DNA of 64,000 bases. It comes from Moringa oleifera. Lineage: Eukaryota; Streptophyta; Magnoliopsida; Brassicales; Moringaceae. Under the pieces are notes generated by a model. The model saw only the letters and a list, made by a program, of their open reading frames with translations, ran no database searches and was not told where the DNA came from. Numbering within the stretch: position 1 is the first letter of the stretch; each line of letters starts with the position of its first letter. The translations under genes were made by a program, and so were the position numbers. The DNA lies in NCBI GenBank assembly GCA_021397835.1, contig JAJFZO010000120.1, positions 239,501 through 303,500 of the forward strand, read 5' to 3'. Shown here piece by piece: positions 47,590-60,480 of this stretch.

Positions 47590-50520
47590 TTTGATACAAA
47601 ATTCTTCTACATATGAATTTAAATTAATTTTAAATTAATTTACTATTTTATTATCATTTTTTAAGTTTTTTAATCTTTTGTGTTTTTTAATTATTTTCTT
47701 TTAATTTTTAGATTTTATAACATTTTTTATTTTTTTATGATTTGTCTTGACCTATTTTCTTTTTAAATATTTTAATTTATTTTATTTTCTACTATTTTCT
47801 TTTCCAAACAAAATCTATTTTCTTAGTTTACAAAGAGTTTTGTTTCTTTTATTGTTGTCTTCTTTATATGAATTGTTTGGATTTTGCTCGATATTCTTTT
47901 ACACTTTTTTTCTTATTTTTTAATTACTTTATTTTGAAAAAAATTCTTACATTTTTTTATTTTATCAGGTATTTTTTCTTTTTTAATTTATTTTCTTTTA
48001 GTAATCTTATTTTTCTTGCATTATTTTATTTTATTTTATTTTTGGTTTTTTATTAACTTTTATTTTATTTTCTTTTATTTTTAATCTTATATTTTTTATA
48101 TTTTAATTTTTTTGAATTTTTTTGAACTTTGACTACTTTAATGCAACAAAATAACTAAAAATTGGACTTGTTGCAATTTTGTTAGTTTATCTAGTTTTTA
48201 GCTTTTTGTTATTTTTTATTTTTTATTTATCTATTTTTAAATTTTATTTTTTATATACTTCTGTTAATTTATTTTAGGTATATTATATATTTTTGTTGTC
48301 TTCATATTTTTTATCATTTGATTTATTGTATTTTTACTATATTTTTCTTTAAAATATTTTATATTATTTTTTCTCATTTCTTACTTTTTAAGTTTTCTAG
48401 ACTTTTTTGCTTTTTTTCTTTTTCCAATAATTTTTATTTTCTTTGAAATTTTTGGATTTTATTTTTATTTTTAATTAAATTTGTAAAAATGATTTTATTG
48501 ATATATTTTTTAAAATTTAATATTTTATTTTACTTTTTACTATTTTTGTTTCCAACAAAATATATATTTTTACTTTACAAAAGTTTTGTTTCTTTACCAA
48601 TGTTTTATATATATACATATTGTCTCGAATTTTTTGAATTTCTTTATCTTTTTTTCATTTTTTTGGTTATTTTTGCTTTTTTATAAATTTTTTATTTTTT
48701 GGGATGTTTTCAATTTCTTCCACTTATTTTTTTGTAACTTTATTTTTTTGAATATTTTAATTTATTTGATTTTATAGTTTTTCATTTGCTTTATTTGTCA
48801 ATATCTTTTATGAATTTTCATTTCTTTTAGTTTTTCTATATTTCTTATTTTTATGATTTTTTATACTTTATTTTGTTTTCTTTTTATTTTGCTGGATCTT
48901 TTTCTTTTTTAATAATTTTTTGATATATTTGTTATATTTTAATATTTAATTCGATAAAATTACAAATATTAAAACTCACCAAGTGGTTGCAGTTTTGTTA
49001 ATTTATTTGATTTTTCATTTTTTGTTACTATTTTATTTATTTATTTTAAGCAATTTATATTTTTCTTGTATTTTTTACATTTTATAATTTTTTATGATAT
49101 TTTCATTACATATTCCTTTAAAAGATCAATGCAAACTAAAATTATTTTTTCAATTTTTCATAGTATATTTTATTATTTTTGAATTATTTTAAATGATTTT
49201 AAAATTAATTTGTTACATTATTTTTCTCATTTGCATCTTTTTAATTTTCTAATCCTTTGTTTTTTTCAATTATTTTTTAGTTTCTTTAATTTTTTTGATT
49301 TTATTATATTACATTTTATTTTTATGATTTTTTGATGTATTTTCTTTTATTTTATTTTTATATTTATTTTTTGTTATTTTTCTAATAAATTTTGTGTTTT
49401 TGTGAAGAATTTTGTTTCTTTACTGTTGTCTTTTTTTTTTTATATGTATTGACTTGATTTTCTTAGATTTTTTTACTCTATTTTTTTTCCTTTAGTCACT
49501 TTGGATTTTTTAATTTTTTCTTACAATGTTTTATTTTGGTGGGTACTTTTAGTTTCTTTCGCTTATTTTCTTTCACTAACTTTATTTTTTTGACTAAAAA
49601 TCACGTTAAATTACGACGTTATGATCGTTTTTATTATCTTTTCTTTGGTTTGCTCTAGCCATTTATATAAATTTCATTTGATGTTTCATCAAATCATGGT
49701 TTTCTATTACCTTTTTATTCTCTTTGTAATATTTGAAAATTTTGATTAAAATTTATATACTATGATTATTAGTTGTTGTTGTTAATTTAATTTTTTTATA
49801 AATATTTTGTTATGTAAGAATAATTTTTTAACAATAATTTTGTAAAAAATTATTTAGTATGAATTAATTATAAAATTATATAGTCAATATTTTTTTAACG
49901 ATAAATTCATAATTTTTCCTTTCTTAAGAGATTCTTAGTGGAGTCTTTGTTCCTCAGGGGTCTAAAATGGTCTAGGTATCCACTCAGATCATCAAAACAA
50001 AATTCATACTACTCTAAGTATATCATTTAATATTTTTTATTTTTTAGATTTTATAAGATCTAAGATTTATTATGTTTTGGATTTGTTGATTTTTTTTAAG
50101 TTTCTTTGGTTTTCTTAGTTGTTTTTATTAATTTTTTTAGTTTTTAATGTTGATTGAGAATTTTATTTTATTTTTTATTTCAATTTAATTTATATTTTGC
50201 TTGTGTTTTATATTTTTCTTTGAAATTTTTCCTTTGTATTAGGTTTTTAAAATTTTTCTCTTTACTTTTTTTATTTATTTCATTTTTATGTTTCTTTAAA
50301 ATATCACCAAAAATCAAAATTATTTTTAAAAGATTCGTAGCTTTGTGATTTTCACTTGTCTTATTAATCTTCAAATTTTTTGTGCATTTGTTATTTTTAA
50401 ATAATTTTTTGAGTTTTGAATTTTTTATATTTTTGCAATTAAATTAAGTATTTCAAAATTTTTATGTTTTTAAATCAAAATTTATTTTAATTTTAAAAAA
50501 TAATGATAAAATCAATTAAT
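47590..50520. repeat. T-biased low-complexity block with ~0.75-0.8 kb diverged repeats
   Basis: The plus strand is dominated by T runs (TTTTATTTT and TTTTTTCTTTT words) with few A runs, unlike the balanced AT-rich DNA elsewhere in the window. Landmarks recur: TTTTGTTTCTTTA, with TTGTCT following, near 47838, 48583 and 49407; AACAAAAT/ACAAAATTT words just before them; and TTGCAATTTTGTTAGTTTAT (48172) versus TTGCAGTTTTGTTAATTTAT (48989). This suggests about three diverged tandem units of 745-825 bp. Hydrophobic-looking open frames here follow from the base composition and are not genes. Confidence 0.55.
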
Positions 50521-50626
50521 AAATTATTATTTTTATTTGAAAGAAAAAACTCATACCTCTCATGCATGCGTTCGGCGTGAAGCGCTCCTCTTTAAATAGC
50601 AGCGTCCCTCAAGCCCAACGGTAAAA

Positions 50627-53600
50627 TTATGCTCTGTTTTTCTTCTTCCTCTTGCGATCTTTCTCCTCCCTCTCTCTCAAACCCCCTAGCCAGCCCCGGT
50701 GCTACCAAACCTACGAAGAAGCCAAAAACCTTCATGTTCCCAGAAGAACAGGGGAGGATCCCTACACCTGGATGCTAAAACTCAATGATAAGGTGGCCAT
50801 GCGCCACATGGATATCTATATGGAGCAAGAGGAGAAGTACACCGAAGTTGTTCTATCCGACACTGCCCGCCTCCACAGTAAGTGTCGATCTGAGATGGCC
50901 TCTCGCTTGTCCTTCGAGCTTTCCACCCCTCCTCTTTGCCAGGGCCCTTGGTATGTTCCTCTCATTCTTGTTTCTTTATGTCAAAATTTTATGGTTTTTT
51001 CTATTGGTGCGGAAATGCTGCAGGTGGTGGTTGCAGGTTGTATATCTGCGCGTTGAAGAAGGGAAACGATACACGGTGCTTTGCAGGAGATTAGCAAGCT
51101 TGAATGAGGAGTTTATTTTACATAAATCAGCCGCTGCAGGGTTTCATTTTATGCCTGGGAAGAGAATTGAGTAGAAACTACTTGATTACAACCCAGAAGC
51201 CGAGTGATTTGGAGGTAATTCTGTTTTTTTTTTCTTTTTTTCGTTTAAAATTGAAAATTTCTATTTAACTCAAAGAGAAAAAGAAAGGATTGGATTTCAT
51301 TGTTCTGTGCGGTTAAGTAGATGAATCATTGATTTTGCTAGTTCAATGCATGACTGATTTTTAATCTAGGAAGGTTATACACAGGGGAAATGATTTGTTT
51401 CTATTAATTTTCAATTCATCTACAGGATATGCTTATGAAGAATTGTCAAAGATATCACCTGATATATAAGTTTCTTGCATACACCATGTATGTTAAGGAT
51501 AATGACTTTGTCTGTGAGGAATTTGAATTCTGGCACTTTATGTAGTAAGATTCAAACATTGTACAGGCCAAAGATGGCAAGCAGTTCTTTACGTTGTCAC
51601 TAATCAAAATAAGAGGCCAGTGCAGGTGGATTTTTATGTGAAATTTATCCAAATTCCATGTTATTTGTATTGTTATTTAATTTTAAGTTGGCTATTGTAT
51701 GAGCTAAATTTATTTAAAAATTTTCTATTTTATTACTAGGATATATACTGTAGTGAACGTTGATTACGTTTTACTTTTGCAAGAGCTAGATGACGATGTT
51801 TATGTTAATATAAGACATGTTAAGGATTTTCCCTTCGCAACTGTAAATACTTCCTCTCCTACATCTTCAAAGTTATTACTTTGAAATAGAAGTTATTTCC
51901 AATTTTGCTTAAGTGTCAAGATTTTTTGAATTAATTTAATTATAGTTGAAATGATATAACTGTGGCCATCTTTTAGGTCTTTCTGATAAATACAACTAAT
52001 CCACTATTTGGCTTGACATTGGTTTGGGAATGTGAATGTGTAGCACATTGCATAGTTAAGCATCATCAAAGACACCTCTGTCTATTTACAAATGCTCTTA
52101 AGGATGCCAAAATAGTCGATTATCGTTATCTTCTTCGAAGTCTTATTGGTACTTCTTCCAATCCACTAATCTGGGAGGTTGATGGCTTGACAATGTTTTT
52201 ATCTGTGTGGTCACTCTTGTTACACTTATACACTCTTATAATCAGATGACTCTTTTCTAGCAACATGATTGATGATCATATCTATAACCGTTTCTTGCTT
52301 TATTTTTATTGTTATTCAACATATATTCTTTCTATCTAATATATTAATCATTGCAGAGTATTTTTGTTGATGACTAAGAGTTGATTATAAAGGATGTTGA
52401 TTTCGGTAATACAGACTTAGTACTTATGGTGAGGGAAGGTCAAAAGTTTAAAATCCATTCAATTGCTTTTCCCTCTGCCTGATGGGACAGTAAGAAAATT
52501 GAAATTACTAGTTTTTTGGTCCTTATATGTCAGATGCAACAGCTTTTCAATACTAAAAATCATGTAATGCACCTGACTTTAGTTATTATTATATTCGCTA
52601 TTCTATTAGGGACTTGTTTATTTGAGAGAGCTTCACCCTCATTTTCTTCCTCTTTTGACTTATGTTTATTAAATTTCATGTGGTCCAAATTATGATTTTT
52701 ATTCATCAATAATGTGCTTTACAATATCATCTCCTATGGTATGTGAAGTTCACCTGGTCCAAATGGTGTTTCTTGTTTTTTTTTTTTTTCCATTGCAGTG
52801 TGTGTTCATATCTTGTCTATTGCAAGGATCCTAAGTCATATGGTCAGAGTTACTCTTAAACATCCAGTGTCTTCATACAAGAATTAGTAACTGTGGCATT
52901 AAAACTTAATTGGGTAATAATTTTTCTAATTGACTAACTAGTTAGGAATCCTTTTATGTGGTCATCACCTCTTTGGTTTAAATGTCAATGTTAATCGTCT
53001 AACGCCATGAGGTTATCCTGTGAGTATAGTCTGTATCTATCTACTCTATTATGCTTAAATTTGTGTTGTTTTACTACTCACATGGTATTTATTCTTCATA
53101 AATTTATAAATGTATTAATGAGTTATCAATTGTTATCACAATTTTAAATATTCTTAAGGCATTGATACGTAAGTTTTTCTAATTAAATTGTGTGAAGACA
53201 TGCATATATAATCTACACTATTCTTTTAATTTCTTTATAGATGCCTAATGCTCTAGTTGGCTATGATTTATCAAATGACAAGTGGAATATCATTCAACAG
53301 TAAAATATACCTCATCACAGAACACGAATTTTGTATAGAACAGCCTCTACTACCAACATAGCTGCAAATTCCTTGAGCATGAAGTTTAAGTTTTTCTAAT
53401 GAAATCAAATTTGAAGATTACAATATGTAGAATGACTTATCTAAGTTATATACCTGGGAATACCATGATGTCACTTCTTATGATGGAGTCTTGGTTCCTC
53501 TAACTGTTATATACTCACGCAAAAAGCAAAAAAAAAAGAATAGAAAATCTAGACTACTTCATAGGCACGGAGCTTATGGAGTAATACTTGATAAGCGGTG

Positions 53601-53905
53601 GCATAGTGAATTAAAAAGCCTTCTTGATTGTGGTTGGGTTATTGCATATGTTGATATTAGGTCTATCTCCAATTACGTTCTTACTTCTTTCTATTCTAAT
53701 TACTATTACAACATCATACGGTTATCATTTAGTTTAGATATCTCGAATTAGCTTCAAATTTTTGTCAAGAGATTAGAATACCCACTATGACTATTTTGTA
53801 AAAAAGGCATCACAATGCCAAAAGCATAATAAAGTATAATTCCATCAAAGATTATATCTCTTGGGCTAACTGCTTATTGAGAAAGAGATTGTACAAGAAT
53901 AATGA
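50627..53905 (+). pseudogene. Prolyl oligopeptidase / oligopeptidase B-like pseudogene with introns
   Basis: The intact family (peptidase S9A) are cytosolic or plastid serine peptidases with a beta-propeller and an alpha/beta-hydrolase domain. The exon order survives. Exon 1 (50627-50950) has GEDPYTWMLKLNDKVAMRHM and ends at a GT donor, with a frameshift near 50742. Then 51037-51214 (RVEEGKRYTVLCRRLASLNE, with a TAG and a TGA), 51426-51546 (AYEELSKISPD), 51568-51626, 51740-51850, 51976-52176 (LTLVWECECVAHCIVKHHQ), 52357-52490 (DVDFGNTDLVLMVREGQKF), about 52615-52655, 53240-53390 (GYDLSNDKWNIIQQ), and 53440-53700 (HDGVLVPLTVIYSRK-like, HGAYGVILDKRWHSELKSLL). A last weak match (LIEKEIVQ) is near 53890. 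The exon with the catalytic Ser (GYSAGG) and all beyond are not found, and the Gly-rich stretch before it is replaced. Retained introns show it is a decayed gene or DNA-level copy, not a retrocopy. Confidence 0.88.
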
Positions 53906-54727
53906 TAATATTTTCACCAGCAATGGGTGATAAATCAGTTGAAAACTTTGAGGGTTGGAGAGAAAAGGTATACATATGATGATAGGGTTGTCTTGGATTT
54001 TCTTTAAGTTTCTTGCTTACTGCTTTTTTCTTCCATGCGTCTTCTTGATGTTTTTGAATTTTATTTATTTATTTTTTTTGCTCTATTCAATTTAGTTTTC
54101 ATGTGACCTTTTTACACTTTTCACCTTTTACTTTTTATGATTAGGTATTATAGTGGATTTTCCAATCTTTAGTGCTAGTAGTGAACATCATGTCTGTTTA
54201 GAGGTTATAAAAGTTGAAGCTTATATCAAAATGTCATGTAGCCCATTTAGTTGGTTTTCCATATGCTTGCACATGTACTTAAGTCATAGATCATTAATGG
54301 AGACCAGAGAGACGTGAATCTAGATTCATGAACAGAATTTTCATAGAGGAACAATCATGTAGGGGAACATATCCACAACGTATTTTAGTTAAAGTCTTTG
54401 TAATATTTAAATGCATATTAAAAGATAGCCTTTTGAGACAACAAAGCCTCTCAAGCAAGATAGTGGAACTACAGGCATTATAGTTTGTGCTTATCTATTC
54501 TTGTCATGCTTGTTTACTTGCTAAGATGTCCATATGCTCTATAGAAACTATGTCATGTTGAATGTTGTCACTCTTTTTTTATTTTTTTTGCAGTGTTGAT
54601 TCAGCCATGCAAATCATTTTGTTTTCTGGTTTCTTATTGCTTACTGATGTCAAAACAAAAGTAGAGGATGATTTCGTTACTATGTATTAGAGATAACCTA
54701 AATGGCCTTCATTGTACTTTTATTAAG

Positions 54728-55031
54728 GCATTTAATGGAGCAATTGCTGAGCTTGACACTTTAGGAAAAGAATCATACAAAGGTTACATTATTATCGTGT
54801 AACTCTTAAGGAATAACCTCACTCTCTGGACTTTAGATCCGCAGGTTAGTGTAGAATCTCTCTCTATCTCTCTCACTTTGACTGTCACTCTCTCACACAC
54901 ACACAGAGCTTAACTAGGAAGATAAGGCTATACTGAACTCCATTTCAGCTTTTAATGGTAATCAACTGACCTAGGTCTGGTGTGATGTATGCGTGTTGTA
55001 CTTTATGCAGGACCAACTAAAGGAGACATAG
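54728..55031 (+). pseudogene. 14-3-3 protein gene, terminal exons only (epsilon-type)
   Basis: After an AG acceptor, 54728-54844 reads AFNGAIAELDTLGKESYK then a decayed stretch with a TAA near 54797, then LLRNNLTLWTLDPQ before a GT donor. This is the last conserved helix (helix I, phosphopeptide-groove end) of 14-3-3 proteins. A second exon follows an acceptor at 55010 and reads DQLKET-stop, like the WTSD-x-Q-DQ-(L/M)-D-E tail of epsilon-class plant 14-3-3s. Upstream exons encoding helices A-H are not found, although about 800 bp separate this from the oligopeptidase relic. The nonsense codon and missing body make it a fragment. Confidence 0.85.
54858..54906. repeat. CT/CA-rich microsatellite
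   Basis: CTCTCTCTATCTCTCTCAC followed by ACTCTCTCACACACACACAG, inside the intron between the two 14-3-3 exons. Confidence 0.85.
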
Positions 55032-55039
55032 AAGGCACT

Positions 55040-56835
55040 GTAAGCTTGATTGATCTGATTCATCCCTTGCTCGAGGTATTGTAAGCTTGATTGAATGTCA
55101 TTTCATTATGCTGAATATAAACGTATGTTAATATTCTGTTCAATATTTTTCTTATTTTAATATTCATTTTTATGAAATTCAAGTTACATTTCTCCTTCCC
55201 AACAATAGGAAGAAAAAAATGGCATTTATCTTTGGGGGTAATTTATTATGAGATCCTTACTTATTAATGTGTATAATTTGTATGGTATAGATTATTGAAG
55301 AGGGTCTAATTACCGTGGCTCCTCTCGAAACTTCAAGAAATTTAAGCAAGCAACTAGAAGGTTGACTAAATGTTTTAATTATGTTAGAGCAACTAATTTA
55401 CATCATGGACACCAGCAAATACTATTTTTTAAAGCTGAATCCTCGATTGCAAGTATATTTCGCTGGTATGTAAATTACTAGATTTGTTACCAAGTTTTAA
55501 TTTTGACAAGGCAGAGAGTACTAGGTCAAAAAGTTATTTTATAGCTATACATAAATTACCAGGTTTGTTGAACAATCATATTTGAAACATTTTATTCCTC
55601 GTTTTTATGAACTTAAGTTGAGCTGCATAATTCTATCAATTTTATCAGAGCTGAATTTTAGAAGCAGACCAAATGTGTGGACTTATTTCTTAGAAAAGTT
55701 AACTTATTTTGTTATTTTTCATTTCAAAACTATATGTTGGCACCTTCATATTTCTAACTAAATGGTTGAACTTCTTATTTGTAGTTTGGAGGAGGCAGTC
55801 ATGAATTCCCATATGCCAATTTGGTAAAAGTAAGCTATTAATCTCATTTAAGCATGTTAATTTGAATCAATTGATAGAAAATTGGTATTGTCTTTCTTCT
55901 ATATAATTTTAAATTTTGTGATGAAGTCATGAATAAACTGAGATCATCTTTGCCCGAGCCCTTTGTGTTATTTTTGTATCTCAGGTAAAGCAATTTTTAG
56001 GCTTTCATCCCCTAGCATTTTAGTAACCAAAAGAGAAAACAAATGTCAAAACATATCTAAAAGATCTTAACACCATTCCTTTATATCTTCTTGTTAAAGC
56101 TTGCTCTTCTGTGTGCTTCCCCTAGAATAATGGGCTGGATTGTACGTTTTATTGGTAAATGATTCTTTGGATTAAGATGACATTGGTGCCCAGAAGCATA
56201 GTTACGTGGGACCACTTGTGTGCAATTCCATGTGACATAATCTATAAATGTCGGTTAGAGGAATTCATTTATTAATTTAATTTGATTCCTTGGTTGTACT
56301 TTGGTTTCCATCTTAGTTCCTTGTTAAATCTATTTCATTACTGGGAAAATTCTAAAATTTGAAAGATTTAAGTCATTGAAAGCATGGTTTCAGTACTTAG
56401 TTTCCCTTTTCAACATTTTTAGTGACCAAAGGCAACATTTACAACTTTCTTACTTGATATCATTATTTTATTTCCATTATTGTTCTGTGGCCATGGTTGT
56501 TTTTCAAATTTTGGTAAAAGAAACTTGTCATTATGTGGATGAGGATAATATATAAAAAGGAATCGACGAAGTAGTTTTCATTTGAGGGGCTAACCATTTA
56601 TCAACCAAAGTTACAATATTCAGGTAAAATTTTCTCTTTTGTATATCTTTAGTTTATATGATGATTTCCAATCAATGCTTAAATTTGTTCTCGTATTCAA
56701 AAATGAGCACAAGACAATACCTAGCTAAATATTTTTACTTATTTTAGTCAAGTATGGTATTGCTTTTCACTTTGACAAGAGAATCTCCTTACTTGTATTC
56801 TGTTGCTGCTCTAGTCAAGTATGTTCTATCTTTTC
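55040..56835. other. Unassigned DNA
   Basis: No coherent coding stretch or transposon domain was recognised on either strand, despite moderate base composition. Parts could be introns or flanks of the decayed genes to the left. Confidence 0.45.
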
Positions 56836-56839
56836 ATTT

Positions 56840-59800
56840 TAATTCAAAAAATTTAAATCTTGAAAACCTCTCTCTAACTAGTCCTTTCGTTAAAGATTAA
56901 TTAAGTTATCATTACACTGTACATAATCCACTCCAATAGCTCCTATAGAGAGAAATTCTGTAACTGTATCGTACTTATGATGTATTTATCATTTCTTACC
57001 GTTACAATCACGATTTTAAATCTTTGTAATAGCTACAGTACTATCACAATGAATAAGGGTCGTTAGCATCGGTCTTACCCATAATGAGATCTTAGCTAGC
57101 AGACTTCTTAACTAGTCTGCTTTCTCAGTAGTAGTAAGTAGCACATTATCTCATACTTTATCGTAGATTGAGGTAAAATAGTTTATTTCTTAGACTTTCA
57201 TAAAACAACTTTACCAACAATGCTAAAGATATAGCCGATAATTGCGTTGGAGTTTTCTAAAAGGATGTTCTAATTAACATCGCTATATTCCTCTAAGACA
57301 GTGAGAAACTTTTGACAATGTAATCCTAGGTTCATGATTCTATTGAAACACCTCATGATCCTTTCAACAGTGTGCCAAATACTTAATAGTAAGTTTATTA
57401 GTAAACATACAAAGTAATCTTACAGCATAAGTTATGTTGGGCTTAATGCAGTTGGTAACACAATATAAGTTACCAATGATTCTCACATACTTAGGTTGTC
57501 TAACACTATCTCTTCTATGTTGTTGAGCAATTTTAAACTAAGATAATGAGGAGTACATGCAATTTTGTCGTCAAATTAATTATATTTCTTTAGGATCCGC
57601 TCAATATAATGAGATTGATCTAAAGAAAATTTACTTTTTGACCTAGTTATCTTTGTTCTAAGGATCATATTAGCTTCTCTTAGATCTTTCATGTTGAAGT
57701 TAGCACTAAGGAAGGACTTCACATTGTTTATGACATGGATGTTGAAACCAAAGATAAACAAGTTATCCACATAAAAATATATGATAGTGCACAAATTATT
57801 TTTAGTTTTATAGTAGATGTACTAATCACTTTGATTTATATTAATCCCATATAAAATGACGAGATTATCGAATTTTTCATGATATTGCTTAGGTGCTTGT
57901 TTCAAAACATAAAGTGATTTGTTTAACTTGTAAACTTTATTTTATTGATCGAGTACTATAAAATCTTTAAGAGGTGTACTTGGTTTTAAACTATTACTTC
58001 GGTACTTATTTAGGTGCAGTTGCAACATCTATTTGATGTATTACTAAACTATGTATTGCACCTAAAGCAATTGGTACACATATGGATGTTATTCTAAAGA
58101 CAAGCAAAAAGGTGTCAAAAAATCCACATTCTCTCTTTGTTTATACCCCTTGGCTACAAGGCAAGCCTCATACTTTTTAATAATACCATGGGGTTTCAAT
58201 ATCTTCTTAAGTACCCATTTGCAACCTATTGCTATGCAACTTGGAGGTAAGTCAACTATATGCCAAGTTCTATTAGACTTAAGAGAGTCTATTTTATCAT
58301 TGACTATTTCTTCCCGTAGGTGGCATCTAGTACAAACAAGATTTCCTAAAGAGTTTGGGGGTCTTCTTCTAAAATGTGTGCATAAAAGTCAACTCTATAA
58401 TCCTTTGAGGTTGTAATTCGTTTGCTCCTTCTAAGTTCATTTTCTTCCTTAGTTGGTTCATTGATTCTATCTTTAGGTAGATTACAAAAAGTTGAGGCCC
58501 TACTATTCCTCAGTGATAACATGTTCTTTTAAGTCAAAAAACCTATATGCCTTACTATTTACAACATATCTTAAAAACACTCATTCATGTGCTTTACTAG
58601 TAAGCTTATTCCTTTTGGCATTAAGAATTTGAACATAGGTCAAGCAACTTCAAGTTCTTAAATAGGATAAGTTGGATTAATTGTTCTTCAGGATTTAATA
58701 AGGATATATTTTTCTTTTACCATTAGGAACTATGTTAAGCACATGGCATACTGTCAATAAAATTTCTCCCACTAATGAGAAGTTGCACCTAAGTTTAGTA
58801 ATACAGAAAGTATTAATTCAATAATGGTCTTATTTTTCATTTCAAGAGAGTAAGGTGCAGTTTTTTCGTAAATTATGATGTTGGTCTCATAAAATTCAAT
58901 AAAGATATTAGAATCATGCTCAGTACCTTTATTACAACATAATCTCTCAATTTCTTATTGTAATGTGTTTTAATTTTTATTAAAAATATTTTAAACATGT
59001 CAAGTTCTCATCAATGAATGTTATGAAATTTTTCTTTTTTTATTTCTTTTTAAATTACCATCAAATCAAAGTAAATTAATTCAAGGGATTTAGTTACACT
59101 AAGTACTACCCTATGTGGAGTTTTTGTAATCTTAGCTTGGCTATATTATTCATGTTCTTTAAAGTCATCTAAAAATAATTTAGGGATGAGTCTTTAGCTA
59201 CTCATATTCTTAATTATACGCTTATTTACATGATAGAGTCTAGCATGCCAAGAATTAAACATACACGACATATAAGCAAAAGATGATATTTTATTTATAC
59301 CAATATTCAATTTAAACATGCCATCAGTAGCACATCCCTTCCCAACAAAGACATTATTTTTTGTTATTGTGTACAAATCAACGACCCTAATAGTTTAAGT
59401 AAACCCATCCTTATTAAAAAGTTACCTTGAAATTAAATTCTTTCTCATCTTTAAAGTATGTAGAACATCCTTTAATACGATAGTTTTTCCAAAGGTAAGC
59501 TTTAATTTCACCTCATATTACCAACAACTATATTGGAATCTCCCAGTAGCACTTTCTTATCCTCAGTCATAAAATAGGACTTGAACAAATCTTGATCATA
59601 GTAGACGTATCAAAAAGCACCAGTGTCTACCCATCAACCCTAAGATCCATATTAACCTCGAAGATTATAGGAATCAATTGCTTTTCTATTAGTTTCATTT
59701 GTGGAGCAGGATGAAGCCTATTCCAAGAGTTCCTGATCATATTACTAGGCTTGTTACAGCTATAACACATGAAGGTATTATTCCCTGGGGTAGTTTAATT

Positions 59801-60480
59801 TTGTTCCATAGAGGATTCCTATTCTATTTCTTGTGGTTTTGGTTGGTGTTTTGATTTTGATTCTTTATGTTTTTCTTTTTTAGTTTTAGTATCACATAGG
59901 ACTTTTTATTGGCTTTGTTATTGGAAATGAGAAGAACTTCATCTTTTCTCATCCTATTTTTAGGCTTTCTCCTCAATACAAAGGTAGGTAATTAGCCCTT
60001 CTACGAAAACTTCCTTACTTTTATGCCTAAAGACATTTCTAAAATCATTTCAAATAGGAGGTAACTTATCTACCATGACAACAACTTGAAATTGCTTAGT
60101 CAGAGGCATATCCTCATAGACGATCTCTTATACTATCTTTTGTAGTTCAAGCAATTAAGTTTTCACAAATTTGTCATCAATCACCATAAACTTTAAGTAT
60201 GTATTAACTGCAAATTTTTTAGTTACAGCCTCCTTAATATCATACTTTTTCTAAAGCATTCCCATAATTCCTTCACAGAATTATCAAAATTATAGTAGTC
60301 ATACAAATCATTAGACAGTTCGTTAAAAATAAAATTATTGCAAAAAAAGTTGTTTTTCGCCCATGATTCAAACTTTTTCTTTTCTGCAACAATAAGTTTA
60401 GCAGATAAAACAAAATTTTTCGCATTAATTACGTACGTAACCTTTTTCATAGTAAAAAAAATAGAATACATTTTATGTCT
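56840..60480 (-). mobile_element. Decayed Ty1/copia element (distinct family D)
   Basis: Minus strand, from high coordinates: Gag (60471-60223: KKVTYVINAKNFVLSAKLIV, then WECFRKSMIL); zinc-knuckle remnant near 59760 (CYSCNKPSN, the His changed); pre-integrase (59376-59194) with WHARLYHVNKRIIKNMSS; integrase remnants (about 59150-58450); RT (58420-57576) with ASCIAIGCKWVLKK-like and VAKGYKQRENVDFFDTF stretches, active site FYVDNLFIF (YVDN) and NFNMKDLREANMIL; connection (57570-57300); RNase H (57300-56960) with IHCDSTVAI; trailing GAIGVDYVQ, about 56920. All domains are broken by stops. No LTRs were recognised. Its sequences are not close to families A-C. Confidence 0.8.

Noticed and set aside
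47868..50374. Several open frames rich in Phe, Leu and Tyr that look like membrane proteins
   Set aside because: They follow from the T-rich composition; there are no start contexts, conserved motifs or exon structure.
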